NCBI GenBank assembly: GCA_046154695.1
Contig: JBJXFI010000167.1
Coordinates: 1 to 49,882 of the forward strand
Direction: 5' to 3'
Length of the DNA: 49,882 bases
From: DALYLB01 sp046154695
Lineage (GTDB): Bacteria; Acidobacteriota; Blastocatellia; RBC074
Positions 16,053 to 24,779 of this stretch are shown one piece after another. Positions within the stretch are counted from its first letter, which is position 1. Each line of letters starts with the position of its first letter. The notes beneath the pieces are model-generated. The model was not told the DNA's origin and did not search any database. It saw only the letters and a list, made by a program, of their open reading frames with translations. The position numbers were made by a program, and so were the translations under genes.

Positions 16053-18017
16053 ATGCGAAAGAAAATAGTCTGGACCCTGGCGCTTGCCGGCATTGCTTTT
16101 GTGGCCGCGGTGGAGCGCGCGCCGGGGCAGGGGCGGGGCCCCGTGACGCCGGAGATGATCGCCCGGCGAGTTGAGATCGAGAAGGAACTGCAGTCGATCG
16201 CGATCGTCGATCGCAAGCTGATGGTTCCGATGCGCGATGGAAAGCGGATGGCGGCGGACGTATACCGACCGAAGGACGCGTCGAGAAAGTATCCCGCGAT
16301 CTTCGTTCGGACGCCCTATAACTTCAATTTCTGGGATGTCCGGAACGGTGCGCCGCGCGACCTGACCAGCGAGCTGGAGGCGGTGAAGCGCGGGTACGCG
16401 TTCGTTCAGATGAACGAGCGGGGCCACTTTTTCTCCGAGGGGAATTACGACATTCTGGGGGCGCCGGTGAGTGACGGCGATGACGCGCTGTCGTGGATGG
16501 CGAAGCAGCCCTGGTCGAACGGCAAGGTCGGCACGATCGGATGCTCCTCGACGGCCGAGTGGCAGATGGCGGTGGCGGCGCAGGGGAATCCGGCCTTCGC
16601 GGCGATGATCCCGCAAGGTTTCGGCGCGGGCGTGGGGCGCGTCGCGCCGTATTTCGAGCAGGGGAACTGGTATCGCGGCGGGGCGGTTCAGATGCTGTTC
16701 ATCGCGTGGCTGTACGGAGAGCAGAACCAGGTGCGCCCGATGTTTCCGCCGAACACTTCGCAGGAGGATCTGATTCGCGCGTCGAAGTCGTTCGATCTGG
16801 CCCAGCAGCAGCCGCGGGTGGACTGGTCAGAGGCGCTGCGCCACCTTCCGGTCATGGATATCATGAAGGCCGTGGACGGGCCGCGCGGAGTCTTCGCCGA
16901 CCCGATGCCCGTGGATACGGGCGGCGCCATGATCCAGCGCGCGCCGAACGACCCGGCCTGGTACAAGGGCGGATTGTGGCACGACAACATGACGATCAAC
17001 GTGCCGGGGTTCTGGTTCATGTCGTGGTATGACGTGTCGGTGGGGCCCAATCTCGCCGCGTACAATCACGTTCGGAAGACGGCGCGGCCCGAGATCGCCA
17101 ATCAGCAATACGCGGTGATCGCGCCGACGCTCCACTGCGCATTCAAGCGCGCGACAGAGAACACGATCGTCGGCGAGCGCAGTATGGGGGACGCGCGATT
17201 GAATTACGACGAACTGACCTACGCCTGGTTCGACCGCTTCCTCAAGGGAGAGGACAACGGCATTCTCGCGACGATGCCGAAGGTGCGCTATTACACGATG
17301 GGCCTCAACAAGTGGCAGTCGTCGGACACGTGGCCCCCGGCGGGCGCGCAATCGATGCGCTATTTTCTGTCAAGCGGCGGGAAGGCGAACACGCTCGACG
17401 GCGACGGGGTGTTGAGCGATGCGCCTCCCTCTCCCTCCTCTATGGATGCGCCGGATAGATTCGAGTACGACCCGATGAACCCCGTGCCGTCGTATGGCGG
17501 AAATGTCTGCTGCACCGGAAACGCGGTGGCGGGCGGCGCTTTCGATCAGCGCAAGATCGAGGCCCGGCCCGACATTCTGGTCTACAGCACGGCGCCGCTG
17601 GCGCGGGAGATCGAGGTGAGCGGCCCGATCGAGGTGACGCTCTATGTTTCGTCGAACGCGAAGGACACGGACTTCACCGTGAAATTGGTCGATGTCTATC
17701 CGGATGGGCGCGCCTACAACCTCGATGAGACGATCCAGCGCGTGCGATATCGGAACGGATACGATGCGCCTCCCGTGTGGATGGAGGCCGGAAAGGTCTA
17801 CAAGGTGACCCTGCAGCCGATGACCACGAGCAACTATTTCGAGGCCGGGCATCGGATTCGCCTGGAGGTGTCGAGCAGCAACTTCCCGCGCTTCGATCGG
17901 AATATGAACACGGGCGGGAGGAATTATGACGAATCCCGGGGCGTCGTCGCGCGCAACGCCGTCCATCATTCCCGCCAATACCCGTCGGAAATCAAGCTCA
18001 CCGTGGTGAAGAAATAG
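16053..18017 (+). CDS. Secreted CocE/NonD-type serine hydrolase (peptidase S15-like)
   Basis: A 654-residue protein with a signal peptide (IVWTLALAGIAFVAAV). The N-terminal alpha/beta-hydrolase domain starts at RDGKRMAADVYRP. The nucleophile is S165 in GTIGCSSTAEW; D327 (SWYDVSVG) and H361 (IAPTLHCAF) fit the rest of the triad. The C-terminal jelly-roll domain typical of CocE/X-Pro dipeptidyl-peptidases includes VSGPIEVTLYVSSNAKDTDFTVKLVDVYPDG and RIRLEVSSSNFPRFDRN in separate strands. It should cleave an ester, amide or acyl-peptide bond outside the cytoplasm. The ATG at 16053 is chosen because the signal peptide starts there; upstream sequence is the AAGCTGTCCAGCTT repeat. Confidence 0.85.
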   Translation: MRKKIVWTLALAGIAFVAAVERAPGQGRGPVTPEMIARRVEIEKELQSIAIVDRKLMVPMRDGKRMAADVYRPKDASRKYPAIFVRTPYNFNFWDVRNGAPRDLTSELEAVKRGYAFVQMNERGHFFSEGNYDILGAPVSDGDDALSWMAKQPWSNGKVGTIGCSSTAEWQMAVAAQGNPAFAAMIPQGFGAGVGRVAPYFEQGNWYRGGAVQMLFIAWLYGEQNQVRPMFPPNTSQEDLIRASKSFDLAQQQPRVDWSEALRHLPVMDIMKAVDGPRGVFADPMPVDTGGAMIQRAPNDPAWYKGGLWHDNMTINVPGFWFMSWYDVSVGPNLAAYNHVRKTARPEIANQQYAVIAPTLHCAFKRATENTIVGERSMGDARLNYDELTYAWFDRFLKGEDNGILATMPKVRYYTMGLNKWQSSDTWPPAGAQSMRYFLSSGGKANTLDGDGVLSDAPPSPSSMDAPDRFEYDPMNPVPSYGGNVCCTGNAVAGGAFDQRKIEARPDILVYSTAPLAREIEVSGPIEVTLYVSSNAKDTDFTVKLVDVYPDGRAYNLDETIQRVRYRNGYDAPPVWMEAGKVYKVTLQPMTTSNYFEAGHRIRLEVSSSNFPRFDRNMNTGGRNYDESRGVVARNAVHHSRQYPSEIKLTVVKK

Positions 18018-18173
18018 AATGGAGCGGAATCTTACGCGATTTGCCTCGAGCAAAAAAAACGAATTGCAACCTTCCACGCGATCCCGTCGTTGATCCCGGC
18101 ATCAGGAAAATTCGGAGCGGCTGTTAATGGCGTCTTCTCGCCGTCGTTCTGGTTTGGGGAGGCCTCCGCGCTT

Positions 18174-19418
18174 ATGAAAAAACTCTATACCTTTTATGCC
18201 GACGCGGCCCGGATTGCGGTGCAATCGATTCTGGCGCACAAGTTGCGGGCGTTTCTGACGTTGATTGGGATCATCATCGGGGTTGCGTCGGTCGTCATTG
18301 TCGGGGCCTCGATCGGCGGATTCAACACGTATGTGCTGACGACCGTCTCAAAGATGCTGGGGGTCAATCATTTTATGATCGCGCGGTATGCCAGCGAGGG
18401 CCGGCAGACGCAGGAAGAGCGCGAGCGGATGTGGAAGCGCAACAAGCGGCTTTACATCGAGGATTACCAATGGGTGCGCGAGCATTGCGCCTCGTGCGCG
18501 GAGGTCGGCGCGCAGGCAGATAACGGCGTCAATTTGAAGCATGAGGGGCGGGAGCTGTTCGGGGTTCGGATCAGCGGGGTGACGGCCAACATGGTCGAGA
18601 TCGAGAACAAGACGATCGCCGAGGGGCGTTTTATCGCGCCGCACGAGGTCGATCATGCCGCGTACGTTTGCGTGATCGGAGCGCAATTGAAGGAGAAATT
18701 CTTCGAGGGGGCGGACCCGATCGGGCGGATCGTGAAGATCCGGGATGTCCCGATGACGGTGGTGGGGGTGGAGGAGAAGCGGGGCACCTTCTTCGGTCAA
18801 TCGCTGGACAATCACGCCTACATTCCATTGACGACCTTCGGCAAGCTCTTCGGCCGCCGGCAGAGCCTGCAAATTCATGGAAAGGGGCAGGACCGGGAGA
18901 CGTTCATGGCGACGATTGAAGAGGCGCGGCTGGCGCTGCGAAATCGCCACAAGCTGATCGGCAACGAGGAGGACGATTTCGGGCTGGTGAATGTCGAGCA
19001 GCTCAACAATTCGGTGGATCAATTCACGGGGACGATCGCGCTGGTGGTCACGCCGATCACGCTGTTGTCGCTGGTGGTCGGCGGGATCGTCGTGATGAAC
19101 ATCATGCTCGTTTCGGTGACGGAGCGGACGTTCGAGATCGGGCTCCGCAAGGCGGTCGGCGCCCGGAGCCGGCAGATCCTGGTGCAGTTTCTGATCGAAT
19201 CGTCGCTGTTGTCGGCGGTCGGGGGGATGCTGGGGTTGCTGCTGGCGGCGGGGCTGGCCTGGCTGGTGCGCGTGGCGACGCCGATACCGATGACGATCAC
19301 CATCGGATACATCGTCTTGTCGCTCCTTGTTTCGGGCGGCATCGGGATCATCGCCGGCATCTATCCGGCCTATAAAGCCGCGAAACTCGATCCGATCGTC
19401 GCGTTGACGAAGAGTTAA
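18174..19418 (+). CDS. MacB/FtsX-type ABC transporter permease (first of a pair)
   Basis: A 414-residue permease with an N-terminal membrane helix (LRAFLTLIGIIIGVASVVIVG), a periplasmic MacB-PCD-type domain (about 50-270), and three C-terminal helices with the FtsX-family signature NIMLVSVTERTFEIGLRKAVGAR. Related proteins use ATP hydrolysis to drive envelope processes such as macrolide, lipoprotein or peptide export. The second permease starts 3 nt after the stop (19422). No ATPase gene lies beside the pair in this window. ATG 18174 begins the first helix region; 84 nt upstream is noncoding. Confidence 0.85.
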   Translation: MKKLYTFYADAARIAVQSILAHKLRAFLTLIGIIIGVASVVIVGASIGGFNTYVLTTVSKMLGVNHFMIARYASEGRQTQEERERMWKRNKRLYIEDYQWVREHCASCAEVGAQADNGVNLKHEGRELFGVRISGVTANMVEIENKTIAEGRFIAPHEVDHAAYVCVIGAQLKEKFFEGADPIGRIVKIRDVPMTVVGVEEKRGTFFGQSLDNHAYIPLTTFGKLFGRRQSLQIHGKGQDRETFMATIEEARLALRNRHKLIGNEEDDFGLVNVEQLNNSVDQFTGTIALVVTPITLLSLVVGGIVVMNIMLVSVTERTFEIGLRKAVGARSRQILVQFLIESSLLSAVGGMLGLLLAAGLAWLVRVATPIPMTITIGYIVLSLLVSGGIGIIAGIYPAYKAAKLDPIVALTKS

Positions 19419-19421
19419 GCC

Positions 19422-20675
19422 ATGAGACTTCAATCCTTCATACCCGTTGAAATCATTCGAATGGCGTTCGGAACGATCCGCGCGCACAAGCTGCGCAGCT
19501 TTCTGACCGTGCTGGGCATCGTGATCGGCGTGGTCGTCGTGATCGCGATCGCATCGATTCTGACGGGGCTTCGCGGGCGCATCGTCTCGATGGTCGAGGA
19601 GTACGGAACCAATAATATCTACGCGTTCCATTTATCGACAGGGCCGCGAATGGGCGACCGCGACCGAAGCGAGTATCAGCGCAAGCCGATCCGGTCCGAA
19701 GACGGCGAGGCGATCCGCCGCCAGGCCAGTGCGATCGAGGAAGTCTCGAATGTGCTGTTTCTCTGGCGGATCGACAACACGATCAAATATCGCGGGGAGA
19801 CCTATAAACAAGGCTCGCTGCAGGGGGTCTCGGCGAGCTACGCAACGGTCACCAATGTCTCGCTGGAACAGGGCAGGTTCATCAGCGAGATCGACGACGA
19901 GCACCGGCGCAATGTGATGGTCATCGGCGTCAGCGTCGCGGAATCGCTGTTTCCGAACCAGTCGCAGGTTGCGGGCACGCAGGTGGAGATGGCCGGGCAG
20001 GAGTTCGAGGTCATCGGCGTCCTCGAAAAGCGGAAGAACTCCCTCTTCGGAGAGAACGAGGAGGACAGCGCGGTCTTCATTCCCTTCAAAACGGGGCAGA
20101 AGCTGTCTCCCAACAGCGAATATATGATGCTCCACATTCGGGCGAGATCGGGAATGCTGAAGGCGGGGGTCGATCAGGTGGAGGAGATTCTGCGCAGGCA
20201 GCGGGGAGTGAAATACGATCAGCCGAACAATTTCGATCTGAGCACGCCCGACAAGATGATTCAGCAGTTCGACGGCATCACGATGTATGTCGGATTGTTC
20301 GCGATCGCGATCTCCGCCGTGGGGTTGCTGGTGGGCGGCATCGGCGTGATGAACATCATGCTGGTCAGCGTCACCGAGCGGACGCGCGAGATCGGCGTGC
20401 GCAAATCGCTGGGAGCGCGGAAGCGCGACATCGTCCGCCAGTTTCTCTTTGAAGCCATGACCTTGACCAGCCTGGGCGGGGTGCTCGGCGTGGTCTTCGC
20501 GGTTGTGGTCAGCTACGTGATTATGTTCTTTCTGCCGGAACTCCCCGCGTCGATTCCCCTCTGGGCGGTTGCGAGCGGAATGCTGGTCTCGATCTTCGTG
20601 GGCCTGGTCTTCGGCGTGTGGCCCGCCAAGAAGGCCGCCAATCTCGATCCGATCGAATGCCTGCGATACGAATGA
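19422..20675 (+). CDS. MacB/FtsX-type ABC transporter permease (second of a pair)
   Basis: A 417-residue permease with the same plan as its neighbour: helix LRSFLTVLGIVIGVVVVIAIAS, periplasmic domain, then NIMLVSVTERTREIGVRKSLGARKRD in the FtsX domain and final helices ending KKAANLDPIECLRYE. The 3-nt spacing and similar sequence suggest that the two proteins form a heterodimeric permease. The nucleotide-binding partner must be encoded elsewhere or lost. Substrate unknown. Confidence 0.85.
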   Translation: MRLQSFIPVEIIRMAFGTIRAHKLRSFLTVLGIVIGVVVVIAIASILTGLRGRIVSMVEEYGTNNIYAFHLSTGPRMGDRDRSEYQRKPIRSEDGEAIRRQASAIEEVSNVLFLWRIDNTIKYRGETYKQGSLQGVSASYATVTNVSLEQGRFISEIDDEHRRNVMVIGVSVAESLFPNQSQVAGTQVEMAGQEFEVIGVLEKRKNSLFGENEEDSAVFIPFKTGQKLSPNSEYMMLHIRARSGMLKAGVDQVEEILRRQRGVKYDQPNNFDLSTPDKMIQQFDGITMYVGLFAIAISAVGLLVGGIGVMNIMLVSVTERTREIGVRKSLGARKRDIVRQFLFEAMTLTSLGGVLGVVFAVVVSYVIMFFLPELPASIPLWAVASGMLVSIFVGLVFGVWPAKKAANLDPIECLRYE

Positions 20676-20812
20676 CGCATCCGCGCCAATTCCTCCGCCC
20701 GCTGAATCCGGAAGGCTTCGCCGCGATTCCGGGAAAGCCGCTCCCATATCATTTTTTCGTGAAATGGAAAATAATCCGTGTTTAAAGGACTTCGCTATCG
20801 AGCGCGGTGGAT

Positions 20813-20840
20813 GCCGGAGCGCCGGTGGCTTCCGGTTTTT
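20813..20840 (+). terminator. Possible intrinsic terminator after the permease pair
   Basis: CCGGAG and TTCCGG can pair into a 6-bp stem (one G-U) with a 10-nt loop, followed at once by a run of six T. It lies 138 nt after the second permease stop and 20 nt before the DUF3224 gene, so it could terminate the permease transcript or attenuate the next gene. Stem is short. Confidence 0.35.
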
Positions 20841-20860
20841 TATTCTGGGGGGAGAAATCC

Positions 20861-21400
20861 ATGAGAAAAGGCAGGATCAGGGGGCGATTTTGCGCCGGGG
20901 CGGGGCTCCTGGCGGGGCTCTGTTGTTGGCTGAGTGTTGGCGGATTGGCGAGCCTGACCGATACCCCTCCACGTTCAGCGAAAGCCCAGGAGAACACGAC
21001 GATGATAATGCGAGCGAATGGGACGTTTGACGTAAAGCTGGCGCCGCAGGATGACAAGTCCGAGGATCCGCTGCTCGGTCGAATGTCGATCGACAAGCGG
21101 TTTCATGGGCCGCTGGAGGCCGTCAGCAAAGGACAGATGCTGGCTGCCCGAACATCGGTGAAGGATTCGGCCGGGTACGTGGCGATCGAGAAGGTGAGCG
21201 GAACGCTGCAGGGGCGCGCGGGCAGTTTTGTGCTGCAGCACAGCGGCACGATGTCGCGCGGCGCGCAGACGCTGACGGTCACGGTGGTGCCCGATTCCGG
21301 CACCGGCCAACTGGCGGGGATTGCGGGCAGCATGGCGATCAAGATCGAAGACGGGAAGCATTTCTATGAATTCGAATACACGCTTCCCAAGGCCCCATGA
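20861..21400 (+). CDS. DUF3224-family protein, exported
   Basis: A 179-residue protein with an N-terminal basic-hydrophobic signal (RGRFCAGAGLLAGLCCWLSV). The rest matches the DUF3224 family as I recall it: ANGTFDVKLAPQ, MSIDKRFHGPLEAVSKGQML, GYVAIEKVSGTLQGRAGSF, LQHSGTMSRGAQTLTVTVVP, DSGTGQLAGIAGSM and a final HFYEFEYTL. DUF3224 proteins are small beta-barrels of unknown function and usually cytoplasmic, so the export signal is unusual. GGGGGGAG precedes the ATG. Confidence 0.75.
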   Translation: MRKGRIRGRFCAGAGLLAGLCCWLSVGGLASLTDTPPRSAKAQENTTMIMRANGTFDVKLAPQDDKSEDPLLGRMSIDKRFHGPLEAVSKGQMLAARTSVKDSAGYVAIEKVSGTLQGRAGSFVLQHSGTMSRGAQTLTVTVVPDSGTGQLAGIAGSMAIKIEDGKHFYEFEYTLPKAP

Positions 21401-21448
21401 CTCCGGGCCAATCCGGTGGAAGAGGCGGTGGAGATCAGACGCACAATT

Positions 21449-22285
21449 ATGACGGAAACGCTGAGGCCAATTCTGACCGCGCACCTGTACGCGAAGCTGG
21501 AAGGGTTGTTGATCGACCTTTTACGGTCCCTCGACGCGGAGGAATGGGAGCGAGAGACGATCGTCCCGGGGTGGAAGGTCAGGGATATCGCCGCGCATCT
21601 GCTCGATACGCAGCTTCGCAAACTTTCGCTCGCGCGGGATGGATATGCGCCTGAGCCGCCGATGCTCAACTCCCCGGCCGACTTTGTCGCTTTTATCGAC
21701 CGGCTGAACCGGGAAGGCGTGGCGATCTATCGGCGCCTGAGCCCGGCGGTCCTGATTTCCCTGATGGAGGTCGCGTCGCGGGAGTGCGATGAGCACCATC
21801 GATTGCTGGATCCGTTTGCGAAGGCTCCCTTCGCGGTGAGTTGGGCCGGCGAGGCCGCGTCGGAGAACTGGTTCGACACGGCGCGCGAATTGACGGAGCG
21901 ATGGCATCACCAGCAGCAGATCCGATTGGCTGTGGACCGGCCGGGGATCATGACGCGGGAACTCTATTTTCCGGTCCTCGATACATTCATGCGCGCGCTC
22001 CCGTTTCATTATCGGCAGATAGAACGGACGCCGGGCGTCATGGCGCAGTTCGATGTTTCGGGGGAATGCGGCGGTTCCTGGCATCTCTTTCGGGAAGCCG
22101 GGAAATGGACGTTGACGGCCGCGGCCGAAGGGGAGCAAATTTCCCTGACCACGATCCCACAGGAGATCGCCTGGCGCATCTTCACCAAAGGGATCGACCG
22201 TGAAGCCGCCGCGTCGCAGGTCGATTGTCAGGGGGATCGGGAAGCCGGGCTTCATGTGCTCCGCATGCTGGCGATTGTCGGGTAG
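21449..22285 (+). CDS. Maleylpyruvate isomerase N-terminal domain (DinB-like) protein
   Basis: A 278-residue protein of the DinB/maleylpyruvate-isomerase metalloenzyme superfamily. The N-terminal four-helix part has the family motif IVPGWKVRDIAAHLLDT, with His as a likely metal ligand, and ELTERWHHQQQIRLAVDRPG carries further His. The C-terminal domain (about 185-278) is beta-rich. Related enzymes use low-molecular-weight thiols such as mycothiol or bacillithiol; the thiol and substrate here are unknown. The ATG at 21449 is used; an in-frame GTG at 21416 is an alternative and neither has a clear ribosome site. Confidence 0.7.
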   Translation: MTETLRPILTAHLYAKLEGLLIDLLRSLDAEEWERETIVPGWKVRDIAAHLLDTQLRKLSLARDGYAPEPPMLNSPADFVAFIDRLNREGVAIYRRLSPAVLISLMEVASRECDEHHRLLDPFAKAPFAVSWAGEAASENWFDTARELTERWHHQQQIRLAVDRPGIMTRELYFPVLDTFMRALPFHYRQIERTPGVMAQFDVSGECGGSWHLFREAGKWTLTAAAEGEQISLTTIPQEIAWRIFTKGIDREAAASQVDCQGDREAGLHVLRMLAIVG

Positions 22286-22373
22286 GGAAGGCGGAATTAG
22301 CATTTATCATTTTCCTGATGACATCTCATATTTGTCATTGCCGGAACGCGTTAAAATCAAGGATGTTGTGCAA

Positions 22374-22733
22374 ATGTCGATATTTGAGTCAGAGGGGTTT
22401 GAGGTTCGTGAGGAAGCGGGAAAAGGAAACGGCCTGCTGACGAGGCGGAGGGTTGTCAAAGGCGAGACGGTTTATCTGCTGGATTATTGGTCGGCGGAGC
22501 AGATGCCGATGCATATGACCAATCACTCCTGTGATCCGAACGGACGCTTCGATGAGGCGGGGGCGTTAATCGCCCTGCGGGATATCGAGATCGGAGAAGA
22601 GATCACGTATGACTATTTGCGCCATCCGCTGCCCGCGTCGCCGTGGAATTTTGAGTGCCAATGCAAATCGGAAGGGTGCATCGGCTGGATCAGCGTGAGC
22701 GGCGAGCAGGCGCCGCAAAGTGAGGTCTCCTGA
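22374..22733 (+). CDS. Small SET-domain protein (putative lysine methyltransferase)
   Basis: A 119-residue protein with compact SET-domain hallmarks: GKGNGLLTRRRVVKGE (SAM-binding N-part), NHSCDPNGRF (the NHSCxPN pseudoknot strand), LRDIEIGEEITYDY (GEExxxDY with the catalytic Tyr), and a post-SET-like CQCKSEGC cysteine cluster. The insert between the halves is very short, so this is near the minimum size for a SET fold. It may methylate lysine in a protein. The ATG at 22374 starts just before the domain; longer frames upstream run into the previous gene. The DinB gene begins 1 nt after its stop. Confidence 0.75.
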   Translation: MSIFESEGFEVREEAGKGNGLLTRRRVVKGETVYLLDYWSAEQMPMHMTNHSCDPNGRFDEAGALIALRDIEIGEEITYDYLRHPLPASPWNFECQCKSEGCIGWISVSGEQAPQSEVS

Positions 22734-22734
22734 A

Positions 22735-23226
22735 ATGTCTGAAATCGAATTGCTCATCTACCAGATCGAACAAGCCTTTCATCGGCGGTCATGGCATGGA
22801 CCGAACCTGCTCGGTTCGGTGCGAGGGCTGAAGCCGGAGGAAGCCGTCTGGCGTCCGAGACCCGGCAGGCATAATATCTGGGAGATCCTCGTTCATGCCG
22901 CGTATTGGAAATATACGGTGTATCGGAAAATTGCGGGAGAATCCCGCGGCTCGTTTGCCTTGAAAGGGTCGGACTGGTTCGAGCGGCCGATTGAAACGAC
23001 GGAGGCGGCGCTGAAAGCCGACATCCGGATGCTCAAGGAGTATCACGAACGATTGATCGAGGCTGTTTCACAATTGGCGCCCTCCCGGCTGGAAGAGCGT
23101 CCCGCCGGAAGCAAGTTTACCTATCGTGATCTGGTGATGGGCGTCGGCGCGCATGATTTATATCACGCGGGACAGATACAAATGATAAAACGGCTGCGGA
23201 GCGGGGCGATCGCCGCGGCGCGGTGA
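22735..23226 (+). CDS. DinB-family protein
   Basis: A 163-residue four-helix DinB-superfamily protein. Likely metal ligands are His residues in NIWEILVHAAYW and in the C-terminal GAHDLYHAGQIQMI, the pattern typical of the family. DinB-like proteins are often thiol-dependent S-transferases, but this one cannot be assigned a reaction. It starts 1 nt after the SET gene, so the pair is probably co-transcribed. Confidence 0.85.
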   Translation: MSEIELLIYQIEQAFHRRSWHGPNLLGSVRGLKPEEAVWRPRPGRHNIWEILVHAAYWKYTVYRKIAGESRGSFALKGSDWFERPIETTEAALKADIRMLKEYHERLIEAVSQLAPSRLEERPAGSKFTYRDLVMGVGAHDLYHAGQIQMIKRLRSGAIAAAR

Positions 23227-23262
23227 CGCCGCCCTGTCAGGAAGTCGTGGAGAATCGTTCTT

Positions 23263-23616
23263 ATGCCGGAGACGCAACTGGATCGAGTCCGGAGGATCTG
23301 TCTGGCGCTGCCGGAGACGCAAGAGAAGCTTTCCCATGGAGAGTCGACGTTCTTCGTCCGCAAGAAGGTCTTTACGATGTTCGCGAACAATCATCATAAC
23401 GATGGGCATATCGCGGTGTGGCTGCCGGCGCCGCCCGGCATTCAGGAGACCTTGATCGAGACATCGCCGGAGAAGTTTTTCCGCCCGCCCTATGTCGGCG
23501 TGCGCGGTTGGATCGGCGTCGAGCTCGGACAGGTGAGCGATGAGGAACTGGCCTCCCTGATCCGGCAGGGATGGCGGATGATCGCGCCCGGAAAGCTGCG
23601 CGCGGCGCTCGATTGA
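23263..23616 (+). CDS. MmcQ/YjbR-family protein
   Basis: A 117-residue YjbR-like protein. Family features are ICLALPETQEKLSHGESTFFV at the N-terminus (in pieces RRICLALPE and HGESTFFVRKKVF), FRPPYVGVRGWIGVEL and the closing LIRQGWRMIAPGKL. YjbR proteins have a CyaY-like fold and are thought to bind DNA; no precise function is known. Preceded by a weak ribosome site. Confidence 0.8.
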   Translation: MPETQLDRVRRICLALPETQEKLSHGESTFFVRKKVFTMFANNHHNDGHIAVWLPAPPGIQETLIETSPEKFFRPPYVGVRGWIGVELGQVSDEELASLIRQGWRMIAPGKLRAALD

Positions 23617-23661
23617 CTGACGAAAGGTGGGCCCGAAGGCATTCAAACATAGGAGCTGAAG

Positions 23662-24084
23662 ATGGCGGAACTGAAGACAAAACGAAATGAGGCCAGCGTC
23701 GAGGAGTTTCTCAATCAGATTCCCGATGAAAAGCAGCGGCGGGACAGCTTCACGATTCTGGAGATCATGAAGAAGGTGACCGGCAAAAAGCCCGAGATGT
23801 GGGGGCCGAGCATCATCGGTTTTGGCACGTATCATCTCAAGTATGAGAGTGGGCGGGAATTGGACTGGTTTCTGACGGGATTCTCTCCGCGCAAACAGAA
23901 TCTGACGCTCTACCTGATGACAGGGTTCCATCGCTATCCGGAACTGATGGGGAAGCTTGGAAAATACAAGACGGGCAAATCCTGCCTGTATGTCAAGAAG
24001 CTCGAAGATATCGACTTGAAGGTCTTGAAGCAACTGGTGAAAGAGTCGGTCGAGACCGTCAAAAAAGCGAAGCCGAAATCGTGA
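23662..24084 (+). CDS. DUF1801-domain protein
   Basis: A 140-residue protein of the DUF1801 (YdhG-like) family: EASVEEFLNQIPDEKQRRDS, GKKPEMWGPSIIGFGTYHLKY, LTLYLMTGF and YKTGKSCLYVKKLEDID. It has the fold of a small frataxin-like alpha/beta protein; function unknown. It starts 45 nt after the YjbR gene behind AGGAGCTGAAG, an ideal ribosome site. The composite repeat follows its stop. Confidence 0.85.
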   Translation: MAELKTKRNEASVEEFLNQIPDEKQRRDSFTILEIMKKVTGKKPEMWGPSIIGFGTYHLKYESGRELDWFLTGFSPRKQNLTLYLMTGFHRYPELMGKLGKYKTGKSCLYVKKLEDIDLKVLKQLVKESVETVKKAKPKS

Positions 24085-24115
24085 GCATTGCGATGTCTGG
24101 AGAGAAATGAAATGG

Positions 24116-24306
24116 GTTGGAGCCCCGTCTTCAGGCCAATGGCATGAAGGTAACGAAGGAAGAGAGCACGGAACAGACGGACATAACGGAACAAACGGAG
24201 TCATCCTGGTTTTGTTCCGTTTATTCCGTTATTTCCGTCTGTTCCGTTATCCTGCATTTTTTTTCATAACTGAATGCCATTGGCCTGAAGGCGGAACTCC
24301 GAACGT
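24116..24306. repeat. Composite palindromic repeat, full copy C
   Basis: A second full copy of the element at 3056-3314. Left outer part TTGGAGCCCCGTCTTCAGGC, then CAATGGCATGAAGGTAACG; inner left arm CGGAACAGACGGACATAACG from about 24169; inner right arm TTATTCCGTTATTTCCGTCTGTTCCG to about 24248; right outer arm ATGCCATTGGCCTGAAGGCG then GAACTCCGAACG to 24306. It fills the gap between the DUF1801 gene and the F420-type oxidase. Confidence 0.85.
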
Positions 24307-24325
24307 TTTCCAATGAGGTGCGGAG

Positions 24326-24715
24326 ATGATTCCTGACAAATTTCGAGATCTGATGGACAAACGAATTTTCGCGGGGTTGGCGACGTTGATGCCGGATGGC
24401 TCGCCGCAGCTGACGCCGGTCTGGATCGATTACGACGGAGAGAACGTGATCTTCAACACGGCGGAGGGGCGGCAGAAGGACAAGAATCTGCAGCGGGAGC
24501 CGCGCGTTTCGCTGATGTTGATCGATCCGGAGAATCCCTATCGTTACCTGGAGGTTCGGGGACGCGTGGTGGAGCGCACCCACGCCGGCGCCGACGACCA
24601 CATCAACAAGATGGCGAAAAAGTATCTGAACAAGGATGTCTACCCGTTTCGCGCGCCGGGCGAAGTGCGCGTAATCTACAAGATCATGCCGGAGAAGTTC
24701 AGCTCGCTTGGATGA
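24326..24715 (+). CDS. PPOX-class F420-dependent oxidoreductase
   Basis: A 129-residue split-barrel flavin/deazaflavin-binding protein. Features are IFAGLATLMPDGSPQLTPVW, the GRQKDKNLQREPRVSLML strand-helix and RYLEVRGRVVE. This matches the TIGR03618-type F420-dependent group as I remember it; FMN-binding pyridoxamine-phosphate-oxidase-like proteins share the fold. It may reduce a small molecule with F420H2. It is convergent with cofC (64 nt between stops), a gene for F420 synthesis, which supports the F420 assignment. GAGGTGCGGAG precedes the ATG. Confidence 0.8.
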   Translation: MIPDKFRDLMDKRIFAGLATLMPDGSPQLTPVWIDYDGENVIFNTAEGRQKDKNLQREPRVSLMLIDPENPYRYLEVRGRVVERTHAGADDHINKMAKKYLNKDVYPFRAPGEVRVIYKIMPEKFSSLG

Positions 24716-24779
24716 GCGGGAGCGACGAAGGGATCTCCCGCGATGGCGCAAGTGCGGGAAAGAAAGAGAGGCTTCGCGG

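Noticed and set aside
21449..24084. A defence island formed by the SET, DinB, YjbR and DUF1801 genes
   Set aside because: No nuclease, helicase, toxin or methylase of known defence types is present, and these families are common housekeeping or stress genes in soil bacteria.
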